Shown: positions 15,285-24,934, numbered from the stretch's first letter. The stretch is 24,996 nucleotides of DNA from Betaproteobacteria bacterium UBA2592 (GCA_002340095.1 DDKS01000016.1:1-24996); one strand, 5' to 3'. A program made the numbers and translations. The notes: generated from the sequence alone by a model not told the origin.

Positions 15285-16505
15285 TCACTGGTAACGCAGG
15301 GCTTCGATGGGGTCGAGGCGGGCGGCCTTGCGGGCCGGGTAATAGCCGAAGAAGATGCCGATGCCGGCGGCCACCGAGAAGGCGACCAGCACGGTGCTGC
15401 CGGAAATGACCACGGGGGTGTGGGTGAGCTGGTTGGCGAGCACGGCGCCGCCCACGCCCAGCAGCAGGCCGATCAGGCAGCCGGCCACGGAGATCAGGAT
15501 GGCTTCGAGGAGGAACTGGGTGAGGATATCCCGCTCCCGGGCGCCGATGGCCATGCGGATGCCGATTTCCCGGGTCCGTTCGGTGACTGACACCAGCATG
15601 ATGTTCATGATGCCGATGCCCCCCACCAGCAGGGAGACCGAGGCGATGGCCCCGAGCAGCAAGGACATGACCCGGGTGGTTTCCGCCGCCGAGTCGGCCA
15701 CGGCCGTGAGGTTGCGCACGCTGAAATCGTTTTCCTGGCCTTCCCTGAGCCGGTGCCGCTGGCGCAGCAGGGCCACGATGGCGCTTTCCACCTGGGGCAT
15801 CACCTCGGGGCTTTCGGCCTTGACCATGATGGCCCGCACCGAGCCCTGGAAGGGCGTGCCGAACAGCTTGCGCTGGGCGGTGGTGAGGGGAATGACGAGC
15901 ACGTCGTCCTGGTCCCGGCCGTCCAGGCTCTGGCCCTTGGCGGCGAGCACCCCCAGGATCAGATAAGGCGCTTGGCCGATGCGCAGGGTTTTTCCTACCG
16001 GATCGTCCTGGCCGAACAGGTTTTCGGCGGCTGTCTTGCCGATCAGGGCGACCCGGGTGGCAGCGCGCAGGTCCGATTCGGTGAAAGGATGGCCGGATTC
16101 GAGGGGCCATGAACGCACTTCCAGATAGTCGGGCGTGCTGCCGATCACGTAAGCATTCCAGTTGTTGGCGCCATACACGAGTTGAGCCGAGCCCTGGTGC
16201 GAGGGGGCGGCCGCCGCGACTCCGTTCAGATCGGCGATGGCCTGGGCATCGCCCACGGTGAGGGTGGGAGCGTTGCCGGCACCGCTGCGTACCCCGCCGG
16301 TATTGGTGAAGCCCGACAGAACCACGAACAGGTTGCTGCCCATGGAGCTGATGCTCTGGGCCACCGCGTACTGGGCCCCCTGGCCGACGGCCATCATGAG
16401 TACCACGGCGCCGACACCGATCACCATGCCCAGCATGGTGAGCAGGGTACGCAGCCGGTTCGCCCCCATGGCGCTCCAGGCTTCGTGGAACATGCCCCTC
16501 AGCAC
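15285..16505 (-). CDS. MacB-type ABC transporter permease (FtsX domain)
   Basis: This 406-residue inner-membrane permease is the membrane half of a MacB-type mechanotransmission transporter. It has one N-terminal membrane helix (about residues 18-40), a periplasmic core (about 45-275) and three C-terminal helices (about 282-305, 331-355 and 369-390), the four-helix MacB topology. Hallmarks are SVTERTREIGIRMAIGAR near 306-323 and the end YYPARKAARLDPIEALRYQ. E. coli MacB carries ATPase and permease in one chain; here they are separate genes. The start overlaps the end of the ATPase gene by 7 nt, so the two are translationally coupled. The substrate is unknown; macrolides, peptides, lipoproteins or siderophores are all possible for this family. 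Confidence 0.93.
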   Translation of the reverse strand: MLRGMFHEAWSAMGANRLRTLLTMLGMVIGVGAVVLMMAVGQGAQYAVAQSISSMGSNLFVVLSGFTNTGGVRSGAGNAPTLTVGDAQAIADLNGVAAAAPSHQGSAQLVYGANNWNAYVIGSTPDYLEVRSWPLESGHPFTESDLRAATRVALIGKTAAENLFGQDDPVGKTLRIGQAPYLILGVLAAKGQSLDGRDQDDVLVIPLTTAQRKLFGTPFQGSVRAIMVKAESPEVMPQVESAIVALLRQRHRLREGQENDFSVRNLTAVADSAAETTRVMSLLLGAIASVSLLVGGIGIMNIMLVSVTERTREIGIRMAIGARERDILTQFLLEAILISVAGCLIGLLLGVGGAVLANQLTHTPVVISGSTVLVAFSVAAGIGIFFGYYPARKAARLDPIEALRYQ

Positions 16506-17209
16506 GGTATGGCTTCCGCGGTGCGGGTGGGCTCGTCCCGGACGATGCGGCCGTCGAGGAAGCGTACCTGGCGCCGGGCATGCTGGGCGATGTCCGGTTC
16601 ATGGGTGACCAGCACGATGGTGATGCCTTCCCGGTTCAGTTCATTGAAGAGCCCCATGATTTCTTCGCTGGTGTGGCTGTCCAGATTGCCGGTGGGCTCA
16701 TCGGCCAGGATCAGCCGGGGCCGGTTCACCAGCGCCCGGGCAATGGCGACCCGCTGCTGCTGCCCGCCGGAAATGCGGTTGGGCAGGGAGGCGGCGTACT
16801 GCTCCAGTCCGACCCTGGCCAGGAGCTCCCGGGCCCGCTCGCGGCGCTGGACCTTGTCCACCTGGCTGTAGACCAGGGGCAGGGCGACGTTGTCTTCCAG
16901 CGTCATGCGCGGCAGCAGGTTGAAGCCCTGGAACACGAAACCCAGGGTTTGGTTACGTAACCGGGCGGTTTCGTCCTTGTCCATGGCCGCGACGCTGCGG
17001 CCATCGAGTTCATAGACCCCGGAGCTGGGACGGTCCAGGCAGCCGAGGATGTTCATGAAGGTGGATTTGCCCGAACCCGAGGGACCCATGATGGCCACGA
17101 ATTCCCCAGGCTGGATTTCCAGGTTCACGGCCTTGAGCACGGGAAAGGGACCGGCCGGGGTCTCGTAGGCCTTGTGCAGGTCCGTGATCCGGATCACCGG
17201 CAGGGACAT
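16499..17209 (-). CDS. MacB/LolD-type ABC transporter ATP-binding protein
   Basis: This 236-residue nucleotide-binding subunit powers the adjacent MacB-type permease at the inner membrane. Walker A is GPSGSGKS (42-49), the Q-loop lies in FVFQGFNLLPRMT, the signature is ISGGQQQR, Walker B is LILADEPTGNLD, and the switch histidine is in LVTHEP. The FQGFNLLPRMTLEDNV and GNLDSHTSEEIM strings are characteristic of the MacB/LolD subfamily. The start is 1 nt after the adaptor gene stop, and the end overlaps the permease start by 7 nt. This gives a tightly packed adaptor-ATPase-permease order like macAB but with MacB split in two. Confidence 0.95.
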   Translation of the reverse strand: MSLPVIRITDLHKAYETPAGPFPVLKAVNLEIQPGEFVAIMGPSGSGKSTFMNILGCLDRPSSGVYELDGRSVAAMDKDETARLRNQTLGFVFQGFNLLPRMTLEDNVALPLVYSQVDKVQRRERARELLARVGLEQYAASLPNRISGGQQQRVAIARALVNRPRLILADEPTGNLDSHTSEEIMGLFNELNREGITIVLVTHEPDIAQHARRQVRFLDGRIVRDEPTRTAEAIPC

Positions 17210-17210
17210 T

Positions 17211-18476
17211 TCAGAAAGCCCTCATGCGCAGGCTGCTGCCGGAAGCGGGGGAGGCTCCCGCCGGGTTTTCGCTGACGATCACCCGGTCGCCGGCCTTGAG
17301 CTCACCGCCGGTCACTTCGGTATTACGGTTGTCGGTGATACCCAGGCTGACGGTCACAGGCAGCACCTGGCCATCCCGCAGCACATACACGGTGCCTTTG
17401 CCGCCGCTGCCCGAAGTTTCACGCCGATCGCCGTTGCGCTGGCCGGTGCCGGAGGGGGGCGGGCCCAGGCGCGGCGACATGCCGCTCAATACTCCGCCGG
17501 GGGTGCCGGTCGCCGCTGTTTTCCGGTCCCCGCTTTTTTCCGCCGGGCGATAACGCAGGGCCGCATTGGGCACCAGCAGTACGTTTTCCCGCCTGGCCAC
17601 CGCGATGTTCACATAGGCGGTCATACCGGGCAGTAGGATCTGCTCCGGGTTATCCACGGACACCACCACGTTGTAAGTCACCACATTAGCCGTGTTGGTG
17701 GGGTTGAGCCGGATCTGCTTGACCTGGCCCTGGAAGCTCCGGTCCGGAAAAGCGTCCACGTTAAAGCGCACCGGCTGGCCGACCCGGATGTTGCCGATAT
17801 CCGCCTCGGCGAAGGCCGAGTCGATCTGCATCTTGGCGAGATCCTGGGCGATCTTGAACAGGGTCGGAGTCTGGAAGCTGGCAGCCACGGTCTGGCCCAC
17901 ATCCACCTGGCGATCCACCACCACGCCGGAGACCGGGGAGCGGATGATGGCGTAGCCCAGATTGGCCCGGTCCTTGTCGAACTGGGCCTGGGCCAGGCGC
18001 AGCTGGGCCTGGGCGGCCTTGAGGGCCTGCACCGCCTGGTCCAGCTCCTGGCGGGAAACATATTCCTGGGCGAACAGGGTGCGCATGCGCTGCTCGTTGG
18101 CCCGGGCCAGGTCCAGGGCGGCCCGGGCGCTGATCAGGCTGGCCTCGCTCTGGCGGGCCTGGGCGGAGAGCAGGGAATCATCAAGCTCGGCCAGAATCTG
18201 ATCTTTCTGCACGTGGTCGTTGAAATCCACATGCAGCGTCCGGACCCGGCCGGACACCTGGGTGCCCACATTGACCAGCGTCACCGGGTTGAGGGTGCCA
18301 TTGGCCGAGACGGTCTGGGTCAGCTCTCCCGTTTCCACCGGGGCCAGGCGGTAACGCTCCTCGGGGCTACGCCGATCTGACTGCCAGTAGAAGAATAGGG
18401 CGGCGGCCACAGTCAGGACAGCCAGCACCAGCAGGGGCAGGGGTTTGAACAGGGATCCGGGGGAGGGGAGTTTCAT
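17211..18476 (-). CDS. MacA-like periplasmic adaptor (membrane fusion) protein
   Basis: This 421-residue adaptor links an inner-membrane ABC pump to a TolC-type channel. An N-terminal membrane anchor spans about residues 12-30. It is followed by a split lipoyl domain (GTQVSGRVRTLHVDFNDHVQ and YAIIRSPVSGVVVDRQVDVG), an alpha-helical hairpin at about 103-172, a beta-barrel domain at about 215-300 and a membrane-proximal domain at the end. Between about residues 309 and 361 is a Gly/Pro/Ser/Arg-rich stretch that makes it about 50 residues longer than E. coli MacA (371). The ATG overlaps the outer-membrane channel stop by 4 nt. The drug or natural substrate cannot be told from sequence. Confidence 0.94.
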   Translation of the reverse strand: MKLPSPGSLFKPLPLLVLAVLTVAAALFFYWQSDRRSPEERYRLAPVETGELTQTVSANGTLNPVTLVNVGTQVSGRVRTLHVDFNDHVQKDQILAELDDSLLSAQARQSEASLISARAALDLARANEQRMRTLFAQEYVSRQELDQAVQALKAAQAQLRLAQAQFDKDRANLGYAIIRSPVSGVVVDRQVDVGQTVAASFQTPTLFKIAQDLAKMQIDSAFAEADIGNIRVGQPVRFNVDAFPDRSFQGQVKQIRLNPTNTANVVTYNVVVSVDNPEQILLPGMTAYVNIAVARRENVLLVPNAALRYRPAEKSGDRKTAATGTPGGVLSGMSPRLGPPPSGTGQRNGDRRETSGSGGKGTVYVLRDGQVLPVTVSLGITDNRNTEVTGGELKAGDRVIVSENPAGASPASGSSLRMRAF

Positions 18477-19912
18477 GGGGTGTTCCGGGAAAGGGCAGGG
18501 AGCGCAGACAGGCCGGTATCCAGTAGCCGTTTGTCCATCTGGCCCATGGCCTGGGCCAGGGAGGCCCGGGAAATGTGCCAGTCGAAGGCGGACTGGATCC
18601 GCTGCAGGCGGGCATTGGCCAGGGCGCTCTGAGCGTTGAGCAGGTCCAGGATGTTGCCTACCCCCGCCCTGTAGCGGCCCAGGGCCACCTGTTCCGAGGC
18701 CTGGGCGCTGGCAAGCAGGTCGGCAGTGGTGCGCAGGGTGTGGGTGGCGGTGAGCAGATTCTGGTAAGCCTGCCAGACATCCAGGGCGACCTGTTGGGCC
18801 AGCTGCTCCCGCTGGGCGGCGCTGGCGTCGAGGCGAGCCTCGGCGGCCCGGATCCGGTAGCTGTCGGCAAAGCCGGTAAACAGGGGAATGCTGAGGGTGA
18901 GTCCGATGCTGCCGGTTCTGCTGGTGACTCCGTCCAGGGCCTGGTAGGTGGGGGTGATGCCCAGACTGAGGGACGGCATGCCGGCAGCCCGGGCGGCCGC
19001 CACATCGGATCGGGCCGCCTGGTAGCGGGCTTCTGCCGCTTGCAGGTCGGGGCGACGGGCCTTGGCCTGGGCCACCAAGGCTGCAAGATCGGCTTCGAAA
19101 TGCGGCTCCGGGAAGTCGATCTGGATGGGTGCCAGGCGCACGGGGACGTGGGCATCTCTTCCCATGGCATGAGCCAGGGCACCCTGGGCGTTGCGGAGGC
19201 TGCCTTCGGCCCTGATGCGCGCGAGAGTGGCCTGGGAAAAGGCAGTCTGGGCCTGAAGTCGGTCGGCGGGTGTGGCGGTGCCAGCCAGGTAGCGCGCCTC
19301 GGCCGCCTTGAAACTTTCCCGGGCCGCCTGTTCCGATTCCCGGGCTGCCTGCACCGCCGCTTCCGTGGCATGGACCTGGTAATAGGCCTGGAGGGCATTG
19401 AGGAAGACGCGCTGGCGGGTGGCATCCTCGGTGGCGAGCAGGGCTTCGAGCAGCTGCTGGCTGCTGTCCAGGCTGGCGGCCCGGCCTCCGAAATCGTAGA
19501 GCAGGTAGGAAAAGTTGAGACTGGCCGTTTCCTGGCGCTGGTCGTCACGCTTGCCGGCCACTTCCTGATGGCGCCGGCCCGCACCCAGGGCAGCGTTCAA
19601 GGTGGGCAGGTAGGCGCCCCGGGCCACGCCGGCAAGGTTGGCTTGCACCCGGGCATTGGCCCAGGCTTCGCGGGTCTGGGGGTGATGGCACAGGGCTTCG
19701 TCCACCACCTGGGCCAGGGTCAGCGCCGTGTCGCTGGCCGGGGGCAAGCAGGGGGCTTGCACTGGCTCCTGATCGAGGGGGCGGGGGGCGGGTATCCGGG
19801 TGTCCAGGCTGAACGGGTCTGGCGCTCCATGGCTGCCTCCGCTCACACAGGCGAGGCAGAGCAGGGCGAGGGGCAGGGGAGTGGCGGGCAGCTTGGGCAT
19901 GAAGCCGGTCAT
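18473..19912 (-). CDS. TolC-family outer membrane efflux channel protein
   Basis: This protein of about 479 residues is an outer-membrane efflux protein that would form the trimeric exit duct for the adaptor-ABC pump encoded next. Two outer-membrane-efflux repeats are visible, beginning LTLAQVVDEALCHHPQTREA and, later, RPDLQAAEARYQAARSDVAA. Long heptad-like helices are rich in Ala, Gln and Glu. An N-terminal signal peptide (PLPLALLCLACVSGGSHGA) is evident. The start is uncertain: ATGs at 19912 and 19900 both precede the signal peptide, neither with a strong ribosome site, and a longer frame upstream reads as unconserved. I report 19912. It lies 79 nt after the SIMPL gene and overlaps the adaptor start by 4 nt. 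Confidence 0.9.
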   Translation of the reverse strand: MTGFMPKLPATPLPLALLCLACVSGGSHGAPDPFSLDTRIPAPRPLDQEPVQAPCLPPASDTALTLAQVVDEALCHHPQTREAWANARVQANLAGVARGAYLPTLNAALGAGRRHQEVAGKRDDQRQETASLNFSYLLYDFGGRAASLDSSQQLLEALLATEDATRQRVFLNALQAYYQVHATEAAVQAARESEQAARESFKAAEARYLAGTATPADRLQAQTAFSQATLARIRAEGSLRNAQGALAHAMGRDAHVPVRLAPIQIDFPEPHFEADLAALVAQAKARRPDLQAAEARYQAARSDVAAARAAGMPSLSLGITPTYQALDGVTSRTGSIGLTLSIPLFTGFADSYRIRAAEARLDASAAQREQLAQQVALDVWQAYQNLLTATHTLRTTADLLASAQASEQVALGRYRAGVGNILDLLNAQSALANARLQRIQSAFDWHISRASLAQAMGQMDKRLLDTGLSALPALSRNTP

Positions 19913-19991
19913 CAGGTAGCAGGTAGGACAGGGGCGGCTGAGTATAGCCAAGAGGCCGGCAACCGGCCTCCAGAGGTTGTTACGGGATATT

Positions 19992-20669
19992 TCAGTCCGC
20001 CAGTTCGATCTGGCCGCTGACCTGGACCTGCACATCGCTTTCACCCGCCTCCATCGGCATGGGAGCCGCTGCCTCGGCCATCATCGGGGCCGCCTTGCGG
20101 TAGAGAACGGGGGGACGGTGCATGCCGCTGGTATTGATGCTCATCTGCTTGATCCTATAGGACTTGCCCAGGGTTTCTCCGACCAGGTCGGCACGGGCCT
20201 GGAAGGCGGCGATGGCGTCCCGAATTGCCTGCGCTTCCGCCTGCTTCTGGGTTTCCGGAGCGGGCATGAACTGCAGGCTGGCCACGCCCAGATTCTCCTG
20301 CAGCCGGCCCACCACTTCCGAAATTCTGTCCGCGTCCCGGGATTCGAGCACCAGTTCGGAACGCATGCGCCAGGATTCGATCTGGCCATTCCTGCCATAG
20401 ACCGGATAGGTGCGGGTATCACCGCTTTGGGCCTTGATGCCCCCCTGGCCCTTGCTGATGCGCAGGGCCTCGGCCATCAGCGTGTTGATCTTCGCCGACA
20501 GATGCTTCGGGGTCGGGCCGCTGGCCTCGGCGAACAAGGTGGCCCGCACCAGGTCATTGGCGGCCGGCCGGCTGGCTTCTGCCGAAATTTCGATGAGAGA
20601 ACCAGCCCAGCCGGCCTGGGACAAGAGCAGGAAAGAAAGCAGGGCAGGCAGGGCGAGGGCAGGGCGCAT
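19992..20669 (-). CDS. Exported SIMPL-domain (DUF541) protein
   Basis: This 225-residue SIMPL/DUF541 protein has a signal peptide (PALALPALLSFLLLSQAGWA), so it is periplasmic or envelope-located. Family features are the early IEISAEASRPAANDLVRATL strand, the middle WRMRSELVLESRDADRISEV, and FQARADLVGETLGKSYRIKQ in the second half. The C-terminal QVQVSGQIEL strand closes the domain. SIMPL proteins (such as E. coli YggE) have no agreed biochemical function; links to oxidative stress and envelope processes are reported. AAAGGA lies 6 nt before the ATG. It heads the minus-strand efflux operon, 79 nt before the TolC-like gene, so a role in assembling or stabilising that envelope machine is a guess. 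Confidence 0.88.
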   Translation of the reverse strand: MRPALALPALLSFLLLSQAGWAGSLIEISAEASRPAANDLVRATLFAEASGPTPKHLSAKINTLMAEALRISKGQGGIKAQSGDTRTYPVYGRNGQIESWRMRSELVLESRDADRISEVVGRLQENLGVASLQFMPAPETQKQAEAQAIRDAIAAFQARADLVGETLGKSYRIKQMSINTSGMHRPPVLYRKAAPMMAEAAAPMPMEAGESDVQVQVSGQIELAD

Positions 20670-20683
20670 GGCAGATCCTTTTT

Positions 20684-20712
20684 TTGGGGTTTGATCGATA
20701 GATTGCTAAAAT
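20684..20712 (+). promoter_or_regulatory. Candidate sigma-70 promoter of slyD-truB
   Basis: TTGGGG (20684-20689), a 17-bp spacer and TAAAAT (20707-20712) match a vegetative promoter. It would give a leader of about 118 nt before the slyD ATG. The opposite-facing efflux operon starts at 20669, so the region is divergent. Confidence 0.55.
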
Positions 20713-20730
20713 CCTCGGCGTTTCCCCGCT

Positions 20731-20736
20731 TTTATA
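20731..20736 (-). promoter_or_regulatory. Candidate -10 box for the SIMPL-efflux operon
   Basis: On the minus strand GAGGTATAAAAGC contains TATAAA 61 bases before the SIMPL start codon. Only a poor -35 (ACTGCC, 16 bp upstream) is visible, so this is tentative. It would overlap the divergent slyD transcript. Confidence 0.3.
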
Positions 20737-20836
20737 CCTCAAGCAGGGCGACGGCAGTTTGGCAAGTTGTTTCCAGAAGCAACACCAGCACATTCCCTCA
20801 CCCAGTGGCACGGCCGCATCCAACAAGGAACCCAAC

Positions 20837-21337
20837 ATGAGCACTCAAGTCGTCAAGAATACCGTCGTGACCCTGGACTACAACGTGACCGACCCCGATG
20901 GCGCGGTGGTGGACGAAGGGCGCGACGCCCTGGTTTACCTGCACGGCGGCTACGACGACATCTTCCCCAAGATCGAGGAAGCCCTGCAGGGCAAGCGCGT
21001 GGGCGAGAGCGTCACCATCAAGCTGCAGCCCGACGAGGCCTTCGGCGAATACGATGCCGGACTGGTCCAGGTGGAGTCCCGCAAGGATTTCCCCAAGGAA
21101 CTGGAAGTGGGCATGCAATTCGAAGGCGCCCCCCAGGGCGCCGATGAGGACGAGTTCATCATCTACCGGGTCACCGACATCGCCGACGACAAGGTGGTGC
21201 TCGACGGCAACCATCCCCTGGCCGGCATGGCCCTGGTGTTCAAGTGCACGATCACTGCCGTGCGTCCAGCCAGCGACGAGGAAATCGCGCAGGGCCACGT
21301 GCATGGCCTCGAAGGTGGCGAACCCACCCGCCACTGA
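20837..21337 (+). CDS. slyD: FKBP-type peptidyl-prolyl cis-trans isomerase, SlyD type, short tail
   Basis: This 166-residue cytoplasmic SlyD-type prolyl isomerase and chaperone has the FKBP core (NTVVTLDYNVTDPDGAVVDE, then LVYLHGGYDDIFPKIEEALQ) followed by the insert-in-flap domain (about residues 68-128), including PDEAFGEYDAGLVQ and PKELEVGMQF, before the core returns at HPLAGMALVFKCTI. E. coli SlyD has a long His/Cys-rich nickel-binding tail; here the tail is short (GHVHGLEGGEPTRH) with few metal ligands, so Ni delivery to hydrogenase is less likely. AAGGA lies 7 nt before the ATG, which fixes the start. truB begins 11 nt after the stop. Confidence 0.93.
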   Translation: MSTQVVKNTVVTLDYNVTDPDGAVVDEGRDALVYLHGGYDDIFPKIEEALQGKRVGESVTIKLQPDEAFGEYDAGLVQVESRKDFPKELEVGMQFEGAPQGADEDEFIIYRVTDIADDKVVLDGNHPLAGMALVFKCTITAVRPASDEEIAQGHVHGLEGGEPTRH

Positions 21338-21348
21338 GGCCTTCCAGC

Positions 21349-22251
21349 ATGCAGTTCAGACGCGCCTGGAAACAGGTGGATGGGGTTTTGTTGCTCGACA
21401 AACCCGAGGGCATGACCTCCAACGAGGCCTTGCAGAAGGTACGCCGGCTGTTTTCGGCGGCCAAGGGCGGGCATACCGGCACCCTCGATCCCATGGCGAC
21501 CGGCCTGCTCCCCCTCTGTTTTGGCGAGGCCACCAAGTTTTCCGCCGATCTGCTCGATGCGGACAAGACCTACGAGGCCCTGGTCTGCCTCGGAAGCCGC
21601 ACCGATACCGGGGACCGGGAAGGGAAGGTACTCGACACCGCCCCGGTCAATTGCAGCGAAGCTGACATCCTGGCCCTGCTGCCCCGTTTCACCGGCCCCA
21701 TCCTGCAGGTGCCGCCCATGTATTCCGCCCTCAAGCGGGACGGGCTCCCCCTGCACGAACTGGCGCGCCAGGGGCTCGAAGTGGAGCGCCAGCCGCGTCC
21801 GGTCATCATTCATGCCCTGGAGTTGTTGACATGCGACCTGCCCCTGATCCGCCTGCGGGTCACTTGCAGCAAGGGTACCTACATCCGGGTGCTGGCCGAG
21901 GATCTGGGCAAGGCCTTAGGCTGTGGCGCCCACCTGGCCGGCTTGCGCCGCACCCGGGTCGGACCCCTGGATCTGGACGGGGCCGTCCCCCTGGCGGAAC
22001 TGGAGCCCCTGCCCGAAGCGGAACTCCTGGTCCGCCTCAAGCCGGTGGACACCCTGCTGGCCAGCCTTCCGGCCGTCCGGCTGAATGGGGACGGAGAAGC
22101 CCGTTTCCGTCATGGCAACCCGGTGCCAGCACCAGATGGCCTGCTCGGCCAGGCCAGGGTGTATGGACCCACGCACCTGCTGGGGGTGGGGGAAGCAAAA
22201 CGGGATGGGAAATTGTGGCCGCGCCGCCTGACTGTCCTGTCGCGCCCCTGA
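21349..22251 (+). CDS. truB: tRNA pseudouridine(55) synthase TruB
   Basis: This 300-residue TruB isomerises U55 to pseudouridine in the T-loop of tRNAs and also acts as a tRNA folding chaperone. The catalytic aspartate is D47 in GGHTGTLDPMATGLLP. Further TruB motifs are LLLDKPEGMTSN (14-25), the PPMYSALKRDGLPLHELAR block and TCSKGTYIRVLAEDLG near 168-183. A C-terminal PUA-like region is present but weaker. I chose the ATG at 21349 because homologues begin just before the LLLDKP segment. No strong Shine-Dalgarno is seen, so it is probably coupled to slyD. In many proteobacteria truB follows rbfA; here slyD takes that place. Confidence 0.96.
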   Translation: MQFRRAWKQVDGVLLLDKPEGMTSNEALQKVRRLFSAAKGGHTGTLDPMATGLLPLCFGEATKFSADLLDADKTYEALVCLGSRTDTGDREGKVLDTAPVNCSEADILALLPRFTGPILQVPPMYSALKRDGLPLHELARQGLEVERQPRPVIIHALELLTCDLPLIRLRVTCSKGTYIRVLAEDLGKALGCGAHLAGLRRTRVGPLDLDGAVPLAELEPLPEAELLVRLKPVDTLLASLPAVRLNGDGEARFRHGNPVPAPDGLLGQARVYGPTHLLGVGEAKRDGKLWPRRLTVLSRP

Positions 22252-22266
22252 TTTTTCAGCGCTTGC

Positions 22267-22295
22267 TTGAGCAAAGGTCGTTTCCTTGCTAGAAT
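22267..22295 (+). promoter_or_regulatory. Sigma-70-type promoter of rpsO
   Basis: TTGAGC (22267-22272), an exact 17-bp spacer and TAGAAT (22290-22295) form the best promoter match in the window. It starts 16 nt after the truB stop, so rpsO can be transcribed independently, with a leader of about 85 nt. Confidence 0.72.
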
Positions 22296-22301
22296 CCTAA
22301 G

Positions 22302-22386
22302 CTTCCTTCAGCCACTGGCTGTGGTTTTCAATCGGGCAACGGCTCTATCAAACTGGGGCTTTGCCGTTTTTACAGAGAGAGTTTGA
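22302..22386 (+). promoter_or_regulatory. Structured rpsO 5' leader (possible S15 autoregulatory site)
   Basis: The leader holds a small hairpin CAGCC-ACT-GGCTG (22310-22322) and two overlapping, mutually exclusive pairings: GGCAA (22335-22339) with TTGCC (22361-22365), or AACGGC (22338-22343) with GCCGTT (22363-22368), the latter followed by TT. S15 represses its own mRNA in E. coli by binding a structured leader; that this leader works similarly is inference. GAGAGAG (22375-22381) is the Shine-Dalgarno. Confidence 0.4.
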
Positions 22387-22656
22387 ATGGCCATCACCAC
22401 CGAACAAAAGGCAAAAGTCGTTGCCGACTTCCAGCGCGCCAAGGGCGACACTGGTTCCTCCGAAGTGCAGATCGCGCTGCTGACCGCACGCATCAATGAC
22501 CTGACCGGTCACTTCAAGGAACACAAGAAGGACCACCACTCCCGCCGCGGTCTGCTGCGCATGGTGAGCCAGCGCCGCAAGCTGCTGGACTATCTGAAAG
22601 GCAAGGATATCAACGCCTACCGCACCCTGATCGAGCGTCTGGGTCTGCGCAAATAA
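22387..22656 (+). CDS. rpsO: 30S ribosomal protein S15
   Basis: This 89-residue S15 is the standard length. It binds the central domain of 16S rRNA early in 30S assembly. Hallmarks are DTGSSEVQIALLTARINDLT (21-40), the 16S-contact segment HFKEHKKDHHSRRGLLRMV (42-60), and the end YRTLIERLGLRK. The start has GAGAGAG 5 nt upstream. It has its own promoter after truB and a structured leader, and is followed by a strong terminator, which separates it from pnp. The rpsO-pnp order is conserved widely. Confidence 0.98.
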   Translation: MAITTEQKAKVVADFQRAKGDTGSSEVQIALLTARINDLTGHFKEHKKDHHSRRGLLRMVSQRRKLLDYLKGKDINAYRTLIERLGLRK

Positions 22657-22665
22657 TGACATCCG

Positions 22666-22681
22666 GGGCCGCTGGCGGCCC
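22666..22681 (+). repeat. Small GC hairpin in the rpsO-pnp gap
   Basis: GGGCCG (22666-22671), loop CTGG and CGGCCC (22676-22681) form a 6-bp stem just after rpsO, without a T run. It may stabilise the rpsO 3' end or be an RNase III-type processing element; neither is shown. Confidence 0.5.
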
Positions 22682-22690
22682 TGTTGTCGC

Positions 22691-22726
22691 AAGGAGCGGT
22701 CTGCCATGGGGCGGTCCGCTCTTTTT
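22691..22726 (+). terminator. Rho-independent terminator after rpsO
   Basis: GAGCGG (22694-22699) pairs with CCGCTC (22716-22721). The inner CTGCC (22701-22705) pairs with GGCGG (22710-22714) around an ATGG loop, with one T/T mismatch between the two helices. TTTTTG follows directly. It should end most rpsO transcripts, leaving pnp to readthrough or its own promoter. Confidence 0.85.
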
Positions 22727-22741
22727 GTTTGCCGGCTGAGT

Positions 22742-22747
22742 TAGAAT
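22742..22747 (+). promoter_or_regulatory. Candidate -10 box for pnp
   Basis: TAGAAT in GAGTTAGAATTCTG lies 51 nt before the pnp ATG and just downstream of the rpsO terminator. The hexamer 17 bp upstream (CTCTTT, inside the terminator) is a poor -35. Support is the shared TAGAAT element. Confidence 0.4.
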
Positions 22748-22798
22748 TCTGCGCGCAAATGAAATGTTGAGTCGAGTCGAGAAAGAAGAAAGGAAAAT

Positions 22799-24919
<2,121 letters not shown>

Positions 24920-24934
24920 TTCCCTTCATCTCCC

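Noticed and set aside
18575..20020. A 481-codon plus-strand frame opposite the TolC-like gene
   Set aside because: The minus strand shows outer-membrane efflux repeats and a signal peptide. The plus frame is Gly-rich and shows no family pattern.
22261..22277. Small TTGC-TTGA-GCAA inverted repeat after truB as a terminator
   Set aside because: The stem is only 4 bp, has no T run, and overlaps the rpsO -35 box, so it is better read as promoter sequence.
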